The notes: a model not told the origin generated them from the sequence alone. Positions 7,725 through 14,299 are shown, counted from the first letter of the stretch. The stretch: 15,529 nt of DNA from Patescibacteria group bacterium UBA2193 (GCA_002327335.1 DCVH01000025.1:1-15529), one strand, 5' to 3'. A program made the numbers and translations.

Positions 7725-7934
7725 ATGAACAAACAAGTTCAAGAGGGTGTCGACAAAGCTAAGAAGCTTGCGGAAAAAGAGATGGAAAAGGTTCGAAAAG
7801 AACTGAGTGGGGCGGTCAAAAAAGTTGAGGATTACATGAAAAAGAATCCTGAGAAAGCAATGTTGGTTTCTGCTGGCATTGGAGCTGCGATTGGCGCTAC
7901 TTTGGCTGCTCTTCTGAAGGGAAAGAAGAAATAA
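7725..7934 (+). CDS. DUF883 / YqjD-ElaB-like membrane protein
   Basis: This 69-residue protein has a long charged amphipathic helix (about 1-45, with repeats such as KAKKLAEKEMEKVRKEL), then KKNPEKAMLVSAGIGAAIGATLAALL, a Gly/Ala-rich C-terminal membrane helix, and a terminal GKKK. The 'NP..a...A.g.G...G' pattern is typical of DUF883 (YqjD/ElaB/YgaM). In E. coli these proteins are tail-anchored in the inner membrane and associate with ribosomes in stationary phase. It lies 19 bases after the holin-like gene and shares its promoter and terminator. Its start also follows six A. Function in this organism is inferred from the family only. Confidence 0.7.
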   Translation: MNKQVQEGVDKAKKLAEKEMEKVRKELSGAVKKVEDYMKKNPEKAMLVSAGIGAAIGATLAALLKGKKK

Positions 7935-7957
7935 TTTTTTCAAAAATTGATGAAAGG

Positions 7958-7987
7958 CAGAAAGGCCCTTGGGCCTTTCTGTTTTTT
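7958..7987 (+). terminator. Rho-independent terminator after the DUF883 gene
   Basis: An 11-bp perfect stem, CAGAAAGGCCC (7958-7968) with GGGCCTTTCTG (7971-7981), is followed by six T (7982-7987). It lies about 24 bases after the stop at 7934. This is the strongest hairpin in the window and separates this unit from the ligase operon. Confidence 0.92.
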
Positions 7988-8048
7988 AATGATTTGCAGT
8001 CAAAAGATGGAATTTGCAACAGAAAAGGAGATGCTGGAAAGATTCTGA

Positions 8049-8077
8049 TTGACATTGGTTTCTCGGGAAGGTATTAT
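8049..8077 (+). promoter_or_regulatory. Near-consensus promoter of the ATP-grasp/MurL-like operon
   Basis: A perfect -35 TTGACA (8049-8054), a 17-base spacer and -10 TATTAT (8072-8077). Transcription would start near 8084, leaving a leader of about 77 bases before the ATG at 8161. No clear riboswitch or attenuator hairpin is seen in that leader. The rest of the 226-base gap 7935-8160 holds only the terminator at 7958-7987 and no gene. Confidence 0.75.
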
Positions 8078-8160
8078 TCAGGCATGCAAATATAGATATA
8101 AAATTAAGTTTTTTTCATTACAAGCAACTATTAATTGCGATTATTTTTTAACTAAAATTT

Positions 8161-8850
8161 ATGAATAGTAGTTTTATTGCGTTTGCTACTCACTATGGTG
8201 TTCCGCTCGAGACAATAACTTTAATACTGATGTTGCCGGTAGTGGTGATGATCATCGCTTTCTTCCGACAAGTGATTGGGATTAAGGCTTTTGGCATCTA
8301 TACGCCGGCACTTATAATCTTTGCTTTTCTTGGGATTAAATCTGGTTCCGGAAGTTTTTGGGGCGGGATCAAATATGGAACAGCAATTTTTGTTTCGGTG
8401 ATTATCATTGGAACGCTTGCTCGAATTTTTTTGCGACAATTTCGACTTCTTTATTTGCCTCGCGTGGCAACTGTTATTTCAATAGTTGCATTGTCGACGC
8501 TGGTCATTTTGATTATCGGAGGAATTTTTCAAAGAACAGGGCTAGCAAGTGTTTCTATTTTTCCAATTCTTATTATGATCACGTTAGTGGAGAAATTTGT
8601 GGCAGTCCAAATTGAAAAAGGAAGCAAGTCTGCCATTATTCTTTCAGCAGAAACTCTAATAATTTCAATCGTTGGATATTCCGTTGCTAGTTGGGGAAGA
8701 TTAATTGAGTCTTTGCAGAATTATCCTTGGGTCGTTTTCATTGCGATTGGAATCACTGTTTTACTTGGGAAATGGACAGGTTTGAGATTATCAGAATATT
8801 TTCGTTTTAAAGAAATAATGAAAAATGATTACCTGGATCAGAAAAAGTAG
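8161..8850 (+). CDS. Stand-alone seven-helix membrane protein of the 7TM-transglutaminase-associated family
   Basis: This 229-residue protein is almost wholly hydrophobic, with seven predicted helices (about 18-37, 43-60, 67-90, 103-122, 128-147, 158-178, 188-207) and conserved-looking segments such as IGIKAFGIYTPALI, LYLPRVATVISIV and FPILIMITLVEKFVAVQIEKG. These resemble the seven-helix module that in many bacteria is fused to an inactive transglutaminase-like domain and encoded next to an alpha-L-glutamate-ligase-like gene. The same neighbour follows here, overlapping by 26 bases, which strongly supports the assignment. The transglutaminase-like part is missing and not encoded nearby. In known systems the module is predicted to export, receive or anchor the product of the ligase; no biochemical role can be read directly. 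It is the first gene after the promoter at 8049-8077. Confidence 0.75.
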   Translation: MNSSFIAFATHYGVPLETITLILMLPVVVMIIAFFRQVIGIKAFGIYTPALIIFAFLGIKSGSGSFWGGIKYGTAIFVSVIIIGTLARIFLRQFRLLYLPRVATVISIVALSTLVILIIGGIFQRTGLASVSIFPILIMITLVEKFVAVQIEKGSKSAIILSAETLIISIVGYSVASWGRLIESLQNYPWVVFIAIGITVLLGKWTGLRLSEYFRFKEIMKNDYLDQKK

Positions 8851-10228
8851 CGGAATCCTGGGGATGAACTCCAGGAATCTGTCATATATTCGACCGCATA
8901 ACCTGAAAAAAGCAAAGCATCTAGCAGATGATAAGCTTCGGAGCAAGACCAGGTTGCGAAAATGTGGTTTGCCGGTGCCAGAGTTGATTGCTAAAATCAC
9001 CAGCTGGGAAGAGTTGGATAATTTTGATTTTTCCACATTACCAAATAGCTTCGTTTTAAAGCCAAATCTTGGATTGGGAGGCGAGGGGATATTGGTTGTT
9101 TATGGAAAAAAGAAAATGAGAAATGCTTGGATTAAGGCTGACAGAAGTGTTGTGTCAGAAGATGACCTCAAGGATCACATTCGGAATATCCTGGATGGAT
9201 CATTTTCGAGAACTCATACTCCGGACATCGCTTTTTTTGAGGAGCGGATTAAATTGTCAAAAGTTTTCAAGCCTTATTCTTATAAAGGAATTCCGGATGT
9301 GAGAGTGATTGTCTATAACAATGTTCCTGTGATGGCGATGCTTCGACTATCAACCAAAGAATCAGAAGGGAAAGCCAATCTTCAACAGGGTGGAATTGGT
9401 TGCGGGATTGACATGGCAACCGGAACAACCACCACTGCTCTGCAAGGAAAGACAAAAATGATTGAGTATCTTCCAGGGACCAGACTTCCTCTCAGTGGAA
9501 TTAAAATTCCTTATTGGAAGGAAATTCTTGGAATGGCTATTAAAGCTCAAAAAGTTTCCGGCATTGGATTTCTTGGAGCGGACATTTCCATTGACAGAGA
9601 CCATGGTCCAGTTTTTTTGGAATTAAATGTGAGACCGGGCCTTTCAATCCAAGTTGCTAACACGGAAGGTTTGTTGAAGAGACTGCAGAGAGTTGAAGGG
9701 TTGAAAGTGAAATCAGTTGAACATGGGGTTCGTCTTGCTCAGAATCTTTTTGGGGGGGAGATTGAGGAGGAAATCGAAGAGCTCTCTGGAAAGAAAATTA
9801 TTGGAACAGTGGAGAAAATAAAATTGATCGGGAAAGATGAGATTGAAAAAGAAGTAGAAGCAAAAATTGATACGGGAGCTTATTCAACTTCAATTGATAC
9901 GGACTTGGCAAAGGAATTGGGGTTTGAAAGCGTTGTTAATGAGTTTTCTAAAATTGATCTTTCCGAATATAATATCAAGCCGGAAAATGAGAAAAAAATT
10001 AAAAAGGATTTCATGGATAAATATGGAAAAGAAATAGAAGGGCTGGAGGATGTTGGAGTTATTTTTTCATCAAGTGGGTCATCAATTCGACCGATGATAA
10101 AATTGAAGTTCATCATGGACAAAGAAGAAGTTTCAACAAAAGTTAATATTATAAATAGAAAAAATCTCAAGTACCCAATAATTATTGGCAAGAAAGATTT
10201 AAAGAAATTCTTAATAGAGATCAAATAA
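8825..10228 (+). CDS. Alpha-L-glutamate-ligase-like ATP-grasp enzyme fused to a retropepsin-like protease domain
   Basis: This 467-residue fusion begins with the family signature GILGMNSRN (10-18) and DDKLRSKTRL. ATP-grasp features follow: the ATP loop KPNLGLGGEGI (79-89), DVRVIVYN (158-165), GADISID (251-257) and the metal-binding ELNVRPG (266-272). After a Glu-rich linker (about 311-320), residues 325-467 match the RimK-associated retropepsin-like 'ATP-dependent zinc protease' family: IDTGAYSTSID (348-358, catalytic Asp349) and a late YPIIIGKKDLKKF. The first domain should couple amino acids or peptides through an acyl phosphate; the second is predicted to cleave peptides. In many genomes these are separate neighbouring genes. 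The start at 8825 overlaps the 7TM gene by 26 bases and gives the expected family N-terminus. Domain calls are strong; the substrate is unknown. Confidence 0.88.
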   Translation: MITWIRKSSGILGMNSRNLSYIRPHNLKKAKHLADDKLRSKTRLRKCGLPVPELIAKITSWEELDNFDFSTLPNSFVLKPNLGLGGEGILVVYGKKKMRNAWIKADRSVVSEDDLKDHIRNILDGSFSRTHTPDIAFFEERIKLSKVFKPYSYKGIPDVRVIVYNNVPVMAMLRLSTKESEGKANLQQGGIGCGIDMATGTTTTALQGKTKMIEYLPGTRLPLSGIKIPYWKEILGMAIKAQKVSGIGFLGADISIDRDHGPVFLELNVRPGLSIQVANTEGLLKRLQRVEGLKVKSVEHGVRLAQNLFGGEIEEEIEELSGKKIIGTVEKIKLIGKDEIEKEVEAKIDTGAYSTSIDTDLAKELGFESVVNEFSKIDLSEYNIKPENEKKIKKDFMDKYGKEIEGLEDVGVIFSSSGSSIRPMIKLKFIMDKEEVSTKVNIINRKNLKYPIIIGKKDLKKFLIEIK

Positions 10229-10246
10229 TAAGATAAGTAATTATCT

Positions 10247-11203
10247 ATGAAATTTTGTATAATTGTTTCTGAATTGGATGCCCATGCTCCTCTAAGAATA
10301 AAAGAGGAGGTCGAAAAAGGTGGTCACAGCGGTACGATTGCTCATTGGGAGGAAGTAGTTTTGGATATCAAGGACGGCAAAATTAATTTTAGCTTGAATG
10401 GCGAAACTTCTTTTAATGAATTTGATTTCATTATTCCAAGAAGCGGGCGGTGCTGGAAGGAAGAGGGAGGAGAAAAAATTCTGAAAGACTATACTTTTTT
10501 GCTAAGATTGGTTGCTCAAAACGAACCATTTGCTGAATATTCCTTATTGAATGCCGACTATTACAGAAATTCATCTGCAACAGACAAATTGACACAGCAA
10601 TTCTTTTTTGCGCTTAATAATCTTCCTGGAATTGATACAATTTTTTCCGGTGAAATCAAGCAAGTTTCCGCTAGAGAATTCCCGTTTATCATCAAAACCA
10701 TTCAAGGAAGCAAGGGAGAAGGCGTGGAGAAGATAGAAAATAAAGAACAAGAGTTGAGTTTTGTTAGCAATCAAGAAAATAATTCAAAATTTTTCATCAA
10801 GCAAAAATATTATAAAATAGATTCTGATTACAGAGTGCTTGTGCTGGGTGAAAAAATTCTTGGAGGGATACGAAGAATGCCGGAAAATAAAGATGGCTGG
10901 AAAACTAATTTTTCTGCTGGTGGAATGGTTGAAAAATATGAAATTAATCCTGAGTTGGAAGAAATTGCGATTAAAACTGCAAAAGCATTAAAAATGGATT
11001 ATGTCGGAATTGATTTTTTGAAAGATAGCGATGGAGCTTTTAGGATTATTGAAACAAATGCCCTGGCTCAATTTGAAGGATTTGAATCCGTTAACAAAGA
11101 AGTGAATGTTGCAAAGGAAATAATTGATTTTTTGATTGAGAGGAGGGTTTTTCGTAGTAACCCCCCAACCCCCCTTTTGAAAAGGGAGGAGATAACAAAA
11201 TAA
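10247..11203 (+). CDS. RimK-like ATP-grasp ligase, first of three tandem copies
   Basis: This 318-residue protein has a RimK-type N-terminal domain (MKFCIIVSELDAHAPLRIKEE) and an ATP-grasp domain: FIIKTIQGSKGEGV (Gly loop 154-160, with Lys150 as probable ATP ligand), DYRVLVLGEKILGGIRR (194-210), GIDFL (254-258) and the metal-binding IETNALAQ (Glu269, Asn271). All key residues look intact, so an active carboxylate-amine ligase is expected. Family members add Glu, Lys, Arg or other residues to proteins or small carriers; the substrate is not readable. The C-terminus is odd: homologous neighbours end at the helix matching EIIDFLIE, but this one continues for about 20 residues (RVFRSNPPTPLLKREEITK) encoded by a palindromic repeat. 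It starts 18 bases after the fusion gene and stops 9 bases before the next ligase. Confidence 0.85.
   Translation: MKFCIIVSELDAHAPLRIKEEVEKGGHSGTIAHWEEVVLDIKDGKINFSLNGETSFNEFDFIIPRSGRCWKEEGGEKILKDYTFLLRLVAQNEPFAEYSLLNADYYRNSSATDKLTQQFFFALNNLPGIDTIFSGEIKQVSAREFPFIIKTIQGSKGEGVEKIENKEQELSFVSNQENNSKFFIKQKYYKIDSDYRVLVLGEKILGGIRRMPENKDGWKTNFSAGGMVEKYEINPELEEIAIKTAKALKMDYVGIDFLKDSDGAFRIIETNALAQFEGFESVNKEVNVAKEIIDFLIERRVFRSNPPTPLLKREEITK
11155..11195. repeat. Dispersed palindromic repeat inserted at the 3' end of a gene
   Basis: The segment contains CCCCCCAACCCCCC followed by TTTTGAAAAGGGAGG. The core CCCCCCTTTTGAAAAGGGAGG (11169-11189) is an imperfect palindrome with one mismatch. Its translations (NPPTPLLKRE on +, PPFSKGGLGG on -) are recognisable signatures of small dispersed palindromic repeats seen in many bacterial genomes. 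It is strikingly C/G-rich against an AT-rich background and encodes the extra tail of the ligase. No U-tract follows, so it is not a normal terminator. Confidence 0.75.
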
Positions 11204-11212
11204 GAATAAAAA

Positions 11213-12085
11213 ATGAAATTTTGTGTAATATCTTCCGGTATCGGAGAACTAAGCACTGATTTAAAAAATGAAATTGAAAAAAGGGAACATGAGTTTTTCT
11301 TTCTTTCATATAATGATGTGAATTTTGGTATCAAAAATAATAAGTTCAATGTTTTTGATGGAACGCAGAACGATTTATTGGGTTATGATGTCTATATTTT
11401 CAGGGCTTTCATGAAAAACCTTGATAATATCAGGTTATTCACAGCGATGTTGAAGGGAAAAGGAAAAACAATTATCGATGAATGTTTGGTTGATGATTAT
11501 TTCAGCAGTAAATTGTATGAGGGATACAAGTTGACCAACGCAGGGCTTCCCTATGTTAACTCATTTTTATTTTCTAATAAAAATGGAGCAAGCGAATATG
11601 TCGGAGAATTTCCAGTGATTGTTAAAAGCGTGAAAGGCGCTCGTGGCGAAGGGATCTTTTTGGTAAAAAATCGAACTGATTTTGAAAGGTTGCTTGAAGG
11701 AGAAATAGAAAATTGGAACGAATATCTGGTTCAAGAGTATTTGCCGATTGAATATGACATCAGAGTGTTTGTGGTTGGGGGAAAAGTCTTGGGAGCGATT
11801 AAAAGGTCCAAGGCGGAAAATGATTTCAGGACAAACGCTTCGGTTGGAGGAAGTGCCGAAAAGTTTGATTTAACTGATGAGATGAAGGATATTGCGTTGA
11901 GAGCTACAAAGGCGATGAGTTATGAAGTTGCGGGAGTTGACATCATTCAGATAGAAAATGAAATTTATATTCTTGAAGTTAACATTGCTCCGCAATGGAA
12001 AAAATTCAAAGAAGTTATCGGAGTTAATCCTGCTAGTGAGATTATTGATTATCTAATAGAAAAAAATGGTAAAAATGGAAAATAG
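11213..12085 (+). CDS. RimK-like ATP-grasp ligase, second tandem copy
   Basis: This 290-residue protein begins MKFCVISSGIGELSTDLKNE, clearly related to the start of the previous ligase. ATP-grasp features are FPVIVKSVKGARGEGIFLV (Gly loop 141-147), LVQEYLPIEYDIRVFVVGGKVLGAIKR (DIR at 182-184), GVDII (Asp243) and ILEVNIAPQWKKF (Glu255, Asn257). All expected ATP and metal ligands are present. It follows the repeat-containing end of the first copy by 9 bases, and its start comes after a run of five A. The GGAGGAG inside the repeat is too far upstream (about 21 bases) to be a normal ribosome site. The substrate-side N-terminal domain differs strongly from its neighbours, suggesting a different acceptor. 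The enzyme class is confident; the specific reaction is not known. Confidence 0.85.
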   Translation: MKFCVISSGIGELSTDLKNEIEKREHEFFFLSYNDVNFGIKNNKFNVFDGTQNDLLGYDVYIFRAFMKNLDNIRLFTAMLKGKGKTIIDECLVDDYFSSKLYEGYKLTNAGLPYVNSFLFSNKNGASEYVGEFPVIVKSVKGARGEGIFLVKNRTDFERLLEGEIENWNEYLVQEYLPIEYDIRVFVVGGKVLGAIKRSKAENDFRTNASVGGSAEKFDLTDEMKDIALRATKAMSYEVAGVDIIQIENEIYILEVNIAPQWKKFKEVIGVNPASEIIDYLIEKNGKNGK

Positions 12086-12974
12086 AAAGACTTTGCATAT
12101 TTTTTGTGAAAAAGAAAATGGTTATAGCACGAGCAGGATAAAAGAGGAGGCTGAAAAAAAAGGAATAAACGTCTTGAGGCACGTTTTTAATAAGGGGTTT
12201 GTTTGTGAAAATAATTTCTATGATGAAGAAGGGGGGGCGATTGAGATAGACAAGTCAAGGCATACAAAAGTCTGGTTTTTGTCTGCGATGTCTTTTGCTA
12301 TTTGTATTGCAAGACAGCTTTGTTTCCGGGGAATCAAGCCTTTCCCGTTTTATGAAGAAGAGGCTTTTTTCTTGGGCAATAAATTTTTTGCAAATAGCTT
12401 TGTAAGCTCAATCGGTATTGGCACGCCAAAGACTTGTTGCCTCAAAGATACCTCGGGGATCAAACGTTGTGTCGATTATGTCGGAGGGTTTCCTTGTGTA
12501 ATTAAAAAATGTAGCGGTTCAAGAGGAAGCTTTGTTGAAAAAGTTAAAGATGAGAAAGATATTGTCGCATTTGTTAAAAAGAATTGGTTGTATCAAGATG
12601 ATATTTTTGTTACAAAAAATGAATTTTTACTTCAAGAATTTATCGCTGATAGTGCCGGAACAGATTTTAGAATTATATGTTTCAATGACGAGGTTGTGGG
12701 TGGCATGAGAAGAAGTTCCGGGACGGATAATTTTAAAAGCAATTACTCTTTGGGGGGAAGCGTTGAAAAATTTGAGGTGCCAGATGATTTGAAAAAGATG
12801 GCCATAAAGATAATGAAAGAGGGAAAACTTTTTTACGCAGGGCTGGACTTCATTAAATCAAATGATAATTGGTTGTGCATTGAAATAAATATTAATGCTC
12901 AGTTTCAGGGGTTTGAAAAAGCCACTGGCGTCAATGTTGCAGAAAAAATTGTTAATAAATTATTTCAAGATTAA
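12066..12974 (+). CDS. RimK-like ATP-grasp ligase, third tandem copy, with altered ATP loop
   Basis: This 302-residue protein begins at the ATG at 12066, overlapping the previous gene by 20 bases; an in-frame ATG at 12075 (residue 4) is an alternative. The N-terminal RIKEEAEKKG matches the first copy. ATP-grasp elements are FPCVIKKCSGSRGSFVEKV (150-156 loop), TDFRIICFNDEVVGGMRR (Asp200, Arg202), YAGLDFI (Asp261) and IEININAQFQGFE (Glu273, Asn275). The loop reads GSRGSF where the sister copies have GARGEG or GSKGEG, so a conserved Gly has become Phe; the metal ligands remain. The protein is unusually rich in Cys (11 residues). It ends 5 bases before the MurL-like gene. It may be active with altered nucleotide handling, or may be a regulatory subunit; sequence does not decide. 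Confidence 0.8.
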   Translation: MVKMENRKTLHIFCEKENGYSTSRIKEEAEKKGINVLRHVFNKGFVCENNFYDEEGGAIEIDKSRHTKVWFLSAMSFAICIARQLCFRGIKPFPFYEEEAFFLGNKFFANSFVSSIGIGTPKTCCLKDTSGIKRCVDYVGGFPCVIKKCSGSRGSFVEKVKDEKDIVAFVKKNWLYQDDIFVTKNEFLLQEFIADSAGTDFRIICFNDEVVGGMRRSSGTDNFKSNYSLGGSVEKFEVPDDLKKMAIKIMKEGKLFYAGLDFIKSNDNWLCIEININAQFQGFEKATGVNVAEKIVNKLFQD

Positions 12975-12979
12975 AGGTT

Positions 12980-14299
12980 ATGAAAAAAATATTATATTTT
13001 GATAAAATTAATTTTGATTATCCCGATTTAATTTTTGGTTATAAATATGATGGAGTTTCTTACGAAATGTCCCTGCCTTTTGGTCATATCGATAAAGAAA
13101 TTTTTGATAAATTTGACTCAGAATTTTTAGATTATTTATTTTTTCACATAGGAATGTCTCTAGCAGTGCATTTTTTTAATCTAGATGATTTCGATGAAAT
13201 CACTTGCCCTTATGCGCTTGACGATTATGCAAAAAATTTCTTTTCTAATTATTTGCAGAAAGGTCTTGGGGAGTTTCGGTACACAAATAATTTAGATCTG
13301 CAAAAGAAAATTAAAATAAGTAGTTCAGAAAATGCCCGAAAGTATCAACCGGATATTAACAGAAAAATGCAAGAGCGAATTTTGCTGATGTGTGGAGGTG
13401 GGAAAGATTCTGCAGTTGCAGGAAGATTAATGGACTCTTTGGTAGTTGATTTTTCCTGGTTAATTGTTAACCCAAATCGTCACCGATTGGAGTTGGCAAA
13501 AAAAATAAATGATAATATTATTATGTCTGGAAAATTGGGGTTTGAATCCAAAATTAATCTTAATAGAAAATTCAGAGGGCACAAGCCCCTCAGCGCTTAC
13601 CTAGCTTTTATTGGGGTGCTCTTCGCTTATTTATTTGATTACAAATATATTTGCGTTGGAAATGAGCAGTCCTCCAATTCTGGCAACGTGACGGTGGATG
13701 GTTTCGAAGTAAATCATCAATATTCAAAGTCTTATGAATTTGAAAAAAACTTTTTCGATTATGTAAGACAAAAAATGTCAAAAGATATCTATTATTTCAG
13801 TCCACTAAGACCAGTCTATGATTTGCAATTAGGAAAAATTTTTTCTCATTACAAGGATCTTTTTAATGTTATCATTAGTTGCAATGACAATCAAAAACAC
13901 AGCAGCTGGTGCGCAAAATGCGCAAAATGCGCTTTTACTTTCTTGATAATGTATCCTTTTATGCCAGACCAAGAAGTGGAGAGAATGTTTGGAGCAAATT
14001 TATTCGAAAGTAAGATTATCAGAGATTGGATAAGAGATATGTGTGTTGGGGATGTTCGACCGTTCGAATGCATCGGAACGAAAGATGAATGTAGATTTGC
14101 TTTGTATCTTTGTTTGATAAAAGAGGAAGGGGTTCTTGAAAATAAAGATTATTATGAAGAGCTTAATAGTTATGTTGGCGAGCTTGATTTGATATCAGCA
14201 GAGAACAAATATTTGAAGAATTTTGAAAATGAGAACAACATTCCAACTTCAATGAAAAAAGACATTTTTGCTTTTTTCTCTCACCATCTTGAAAAATAA
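12980..14299 (+). CDS. murL: MurL-like ATP-dependent epimerase (UDP-MurNAc-L-Ala-L-Glu epimerase family)
   Basis: This 439-residue protein matches MurL in order and length: a PP-loop-like ATP site LLMCGGGKDSAVAG (136-148), then VGNEQSSNSGNV (226-237), VNHQYSKSYEFEKNFFDYV (244-262), a Cys at 301 and the Cys cluster WCAKCAKCAF (310-319; Cys311, 314, 317). MurL, known from Xanthomonas, uses ATP to adenylate the terminal L-Glu of UDP-MurNAc-L-Ala-L-Glu and epimerise it to D-Glu, replacing glutamate racemase. Its usual partner is the MurD-like ligase MurD2; no MurD-type ligase is in this window. Here it follows three RimK-like ligases by 5 bases in the same operon and precedes a PBP1A gene. Either it serves peptidoglycan synthesis directly, or it inverts a residue in the product of the ligases. 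Family assignment is fairly sure; the substrate is open. Confidence 0.78.
   Translation: MKKILYFDKINFDYPDLIFGYKYDGVSYEMSLPFGHIDKEIFDKFDSEFLDYLFFHIGMSLAVHFFNLDDFDEITCPYALDDYAKNFFSNYLQKGLGEFRYTNNLDLQKKIKISSSENARKYQPDINRKMQERILLMCGGGKDSAVAGRLMDSLVVDFSWLIVNPNRHRLELAKKINDNIIMSGKLGFESKINLNRKFRGHKPLSAYLAFIGVLFAYLFDYKYICVGNEQSSNSGNVTVDGFEVNHQYSKSYEFEKNFFDYVRQKMSKDIYYFSPLRPVYDLQLGKIFSHYKDLFNVIISCNDNQKHSSWCAKCAKCAFTFLIMYPFMPDQEVERMFGANLFESKIIRDWIRDMCVGDVRPFECIGTKDECRFALYLCLIKEEGVLENKDYYEELNSYVGELDLISAENKYLKNFENENNIPTSMKKDIFAFFSHHLEK
13910..13932 (+). repeat. In-frame 9-base tandem repeat coding CAK-CAK
   Basis: The unit TGCGCAAAA occurs at 13910-13918 and again at 13919-13927, followed by a partial third copy TGCGC. 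It lies in frame and encodes Cys-Ala-Lys twice within the Cys cluster of the MurL-like protein (Cys311, Cys314, Cys317). Confidence 0.9.

Noticed and set aside
8825..10228. Assignment as RimK, the ribosomal protein S6 modifying enzyme
   Set aside because: The N-terminal GILGMNSRN signature, the 7TM neighbour and the retropepsin fusion match the alpha-L-glutamate-ligase-like family, not RimK itself.
11068..11349. Minus-strand frame containing PPFSKGGLGG
   Set aside because: The peptide comes from the palindromic repeat and flanking antisense of two ligase genes; it is not a gene.
12980..14299. Assignment as a tRNA-modifying PP-loop enzyme (TilS, QueC) or asparagine synthase
   Set aside because: The PP-loop GGGKDS alone would allow this, but the GNE...SGN, VNHQ..K and WCxxCxxC motifs and length fit MurL.
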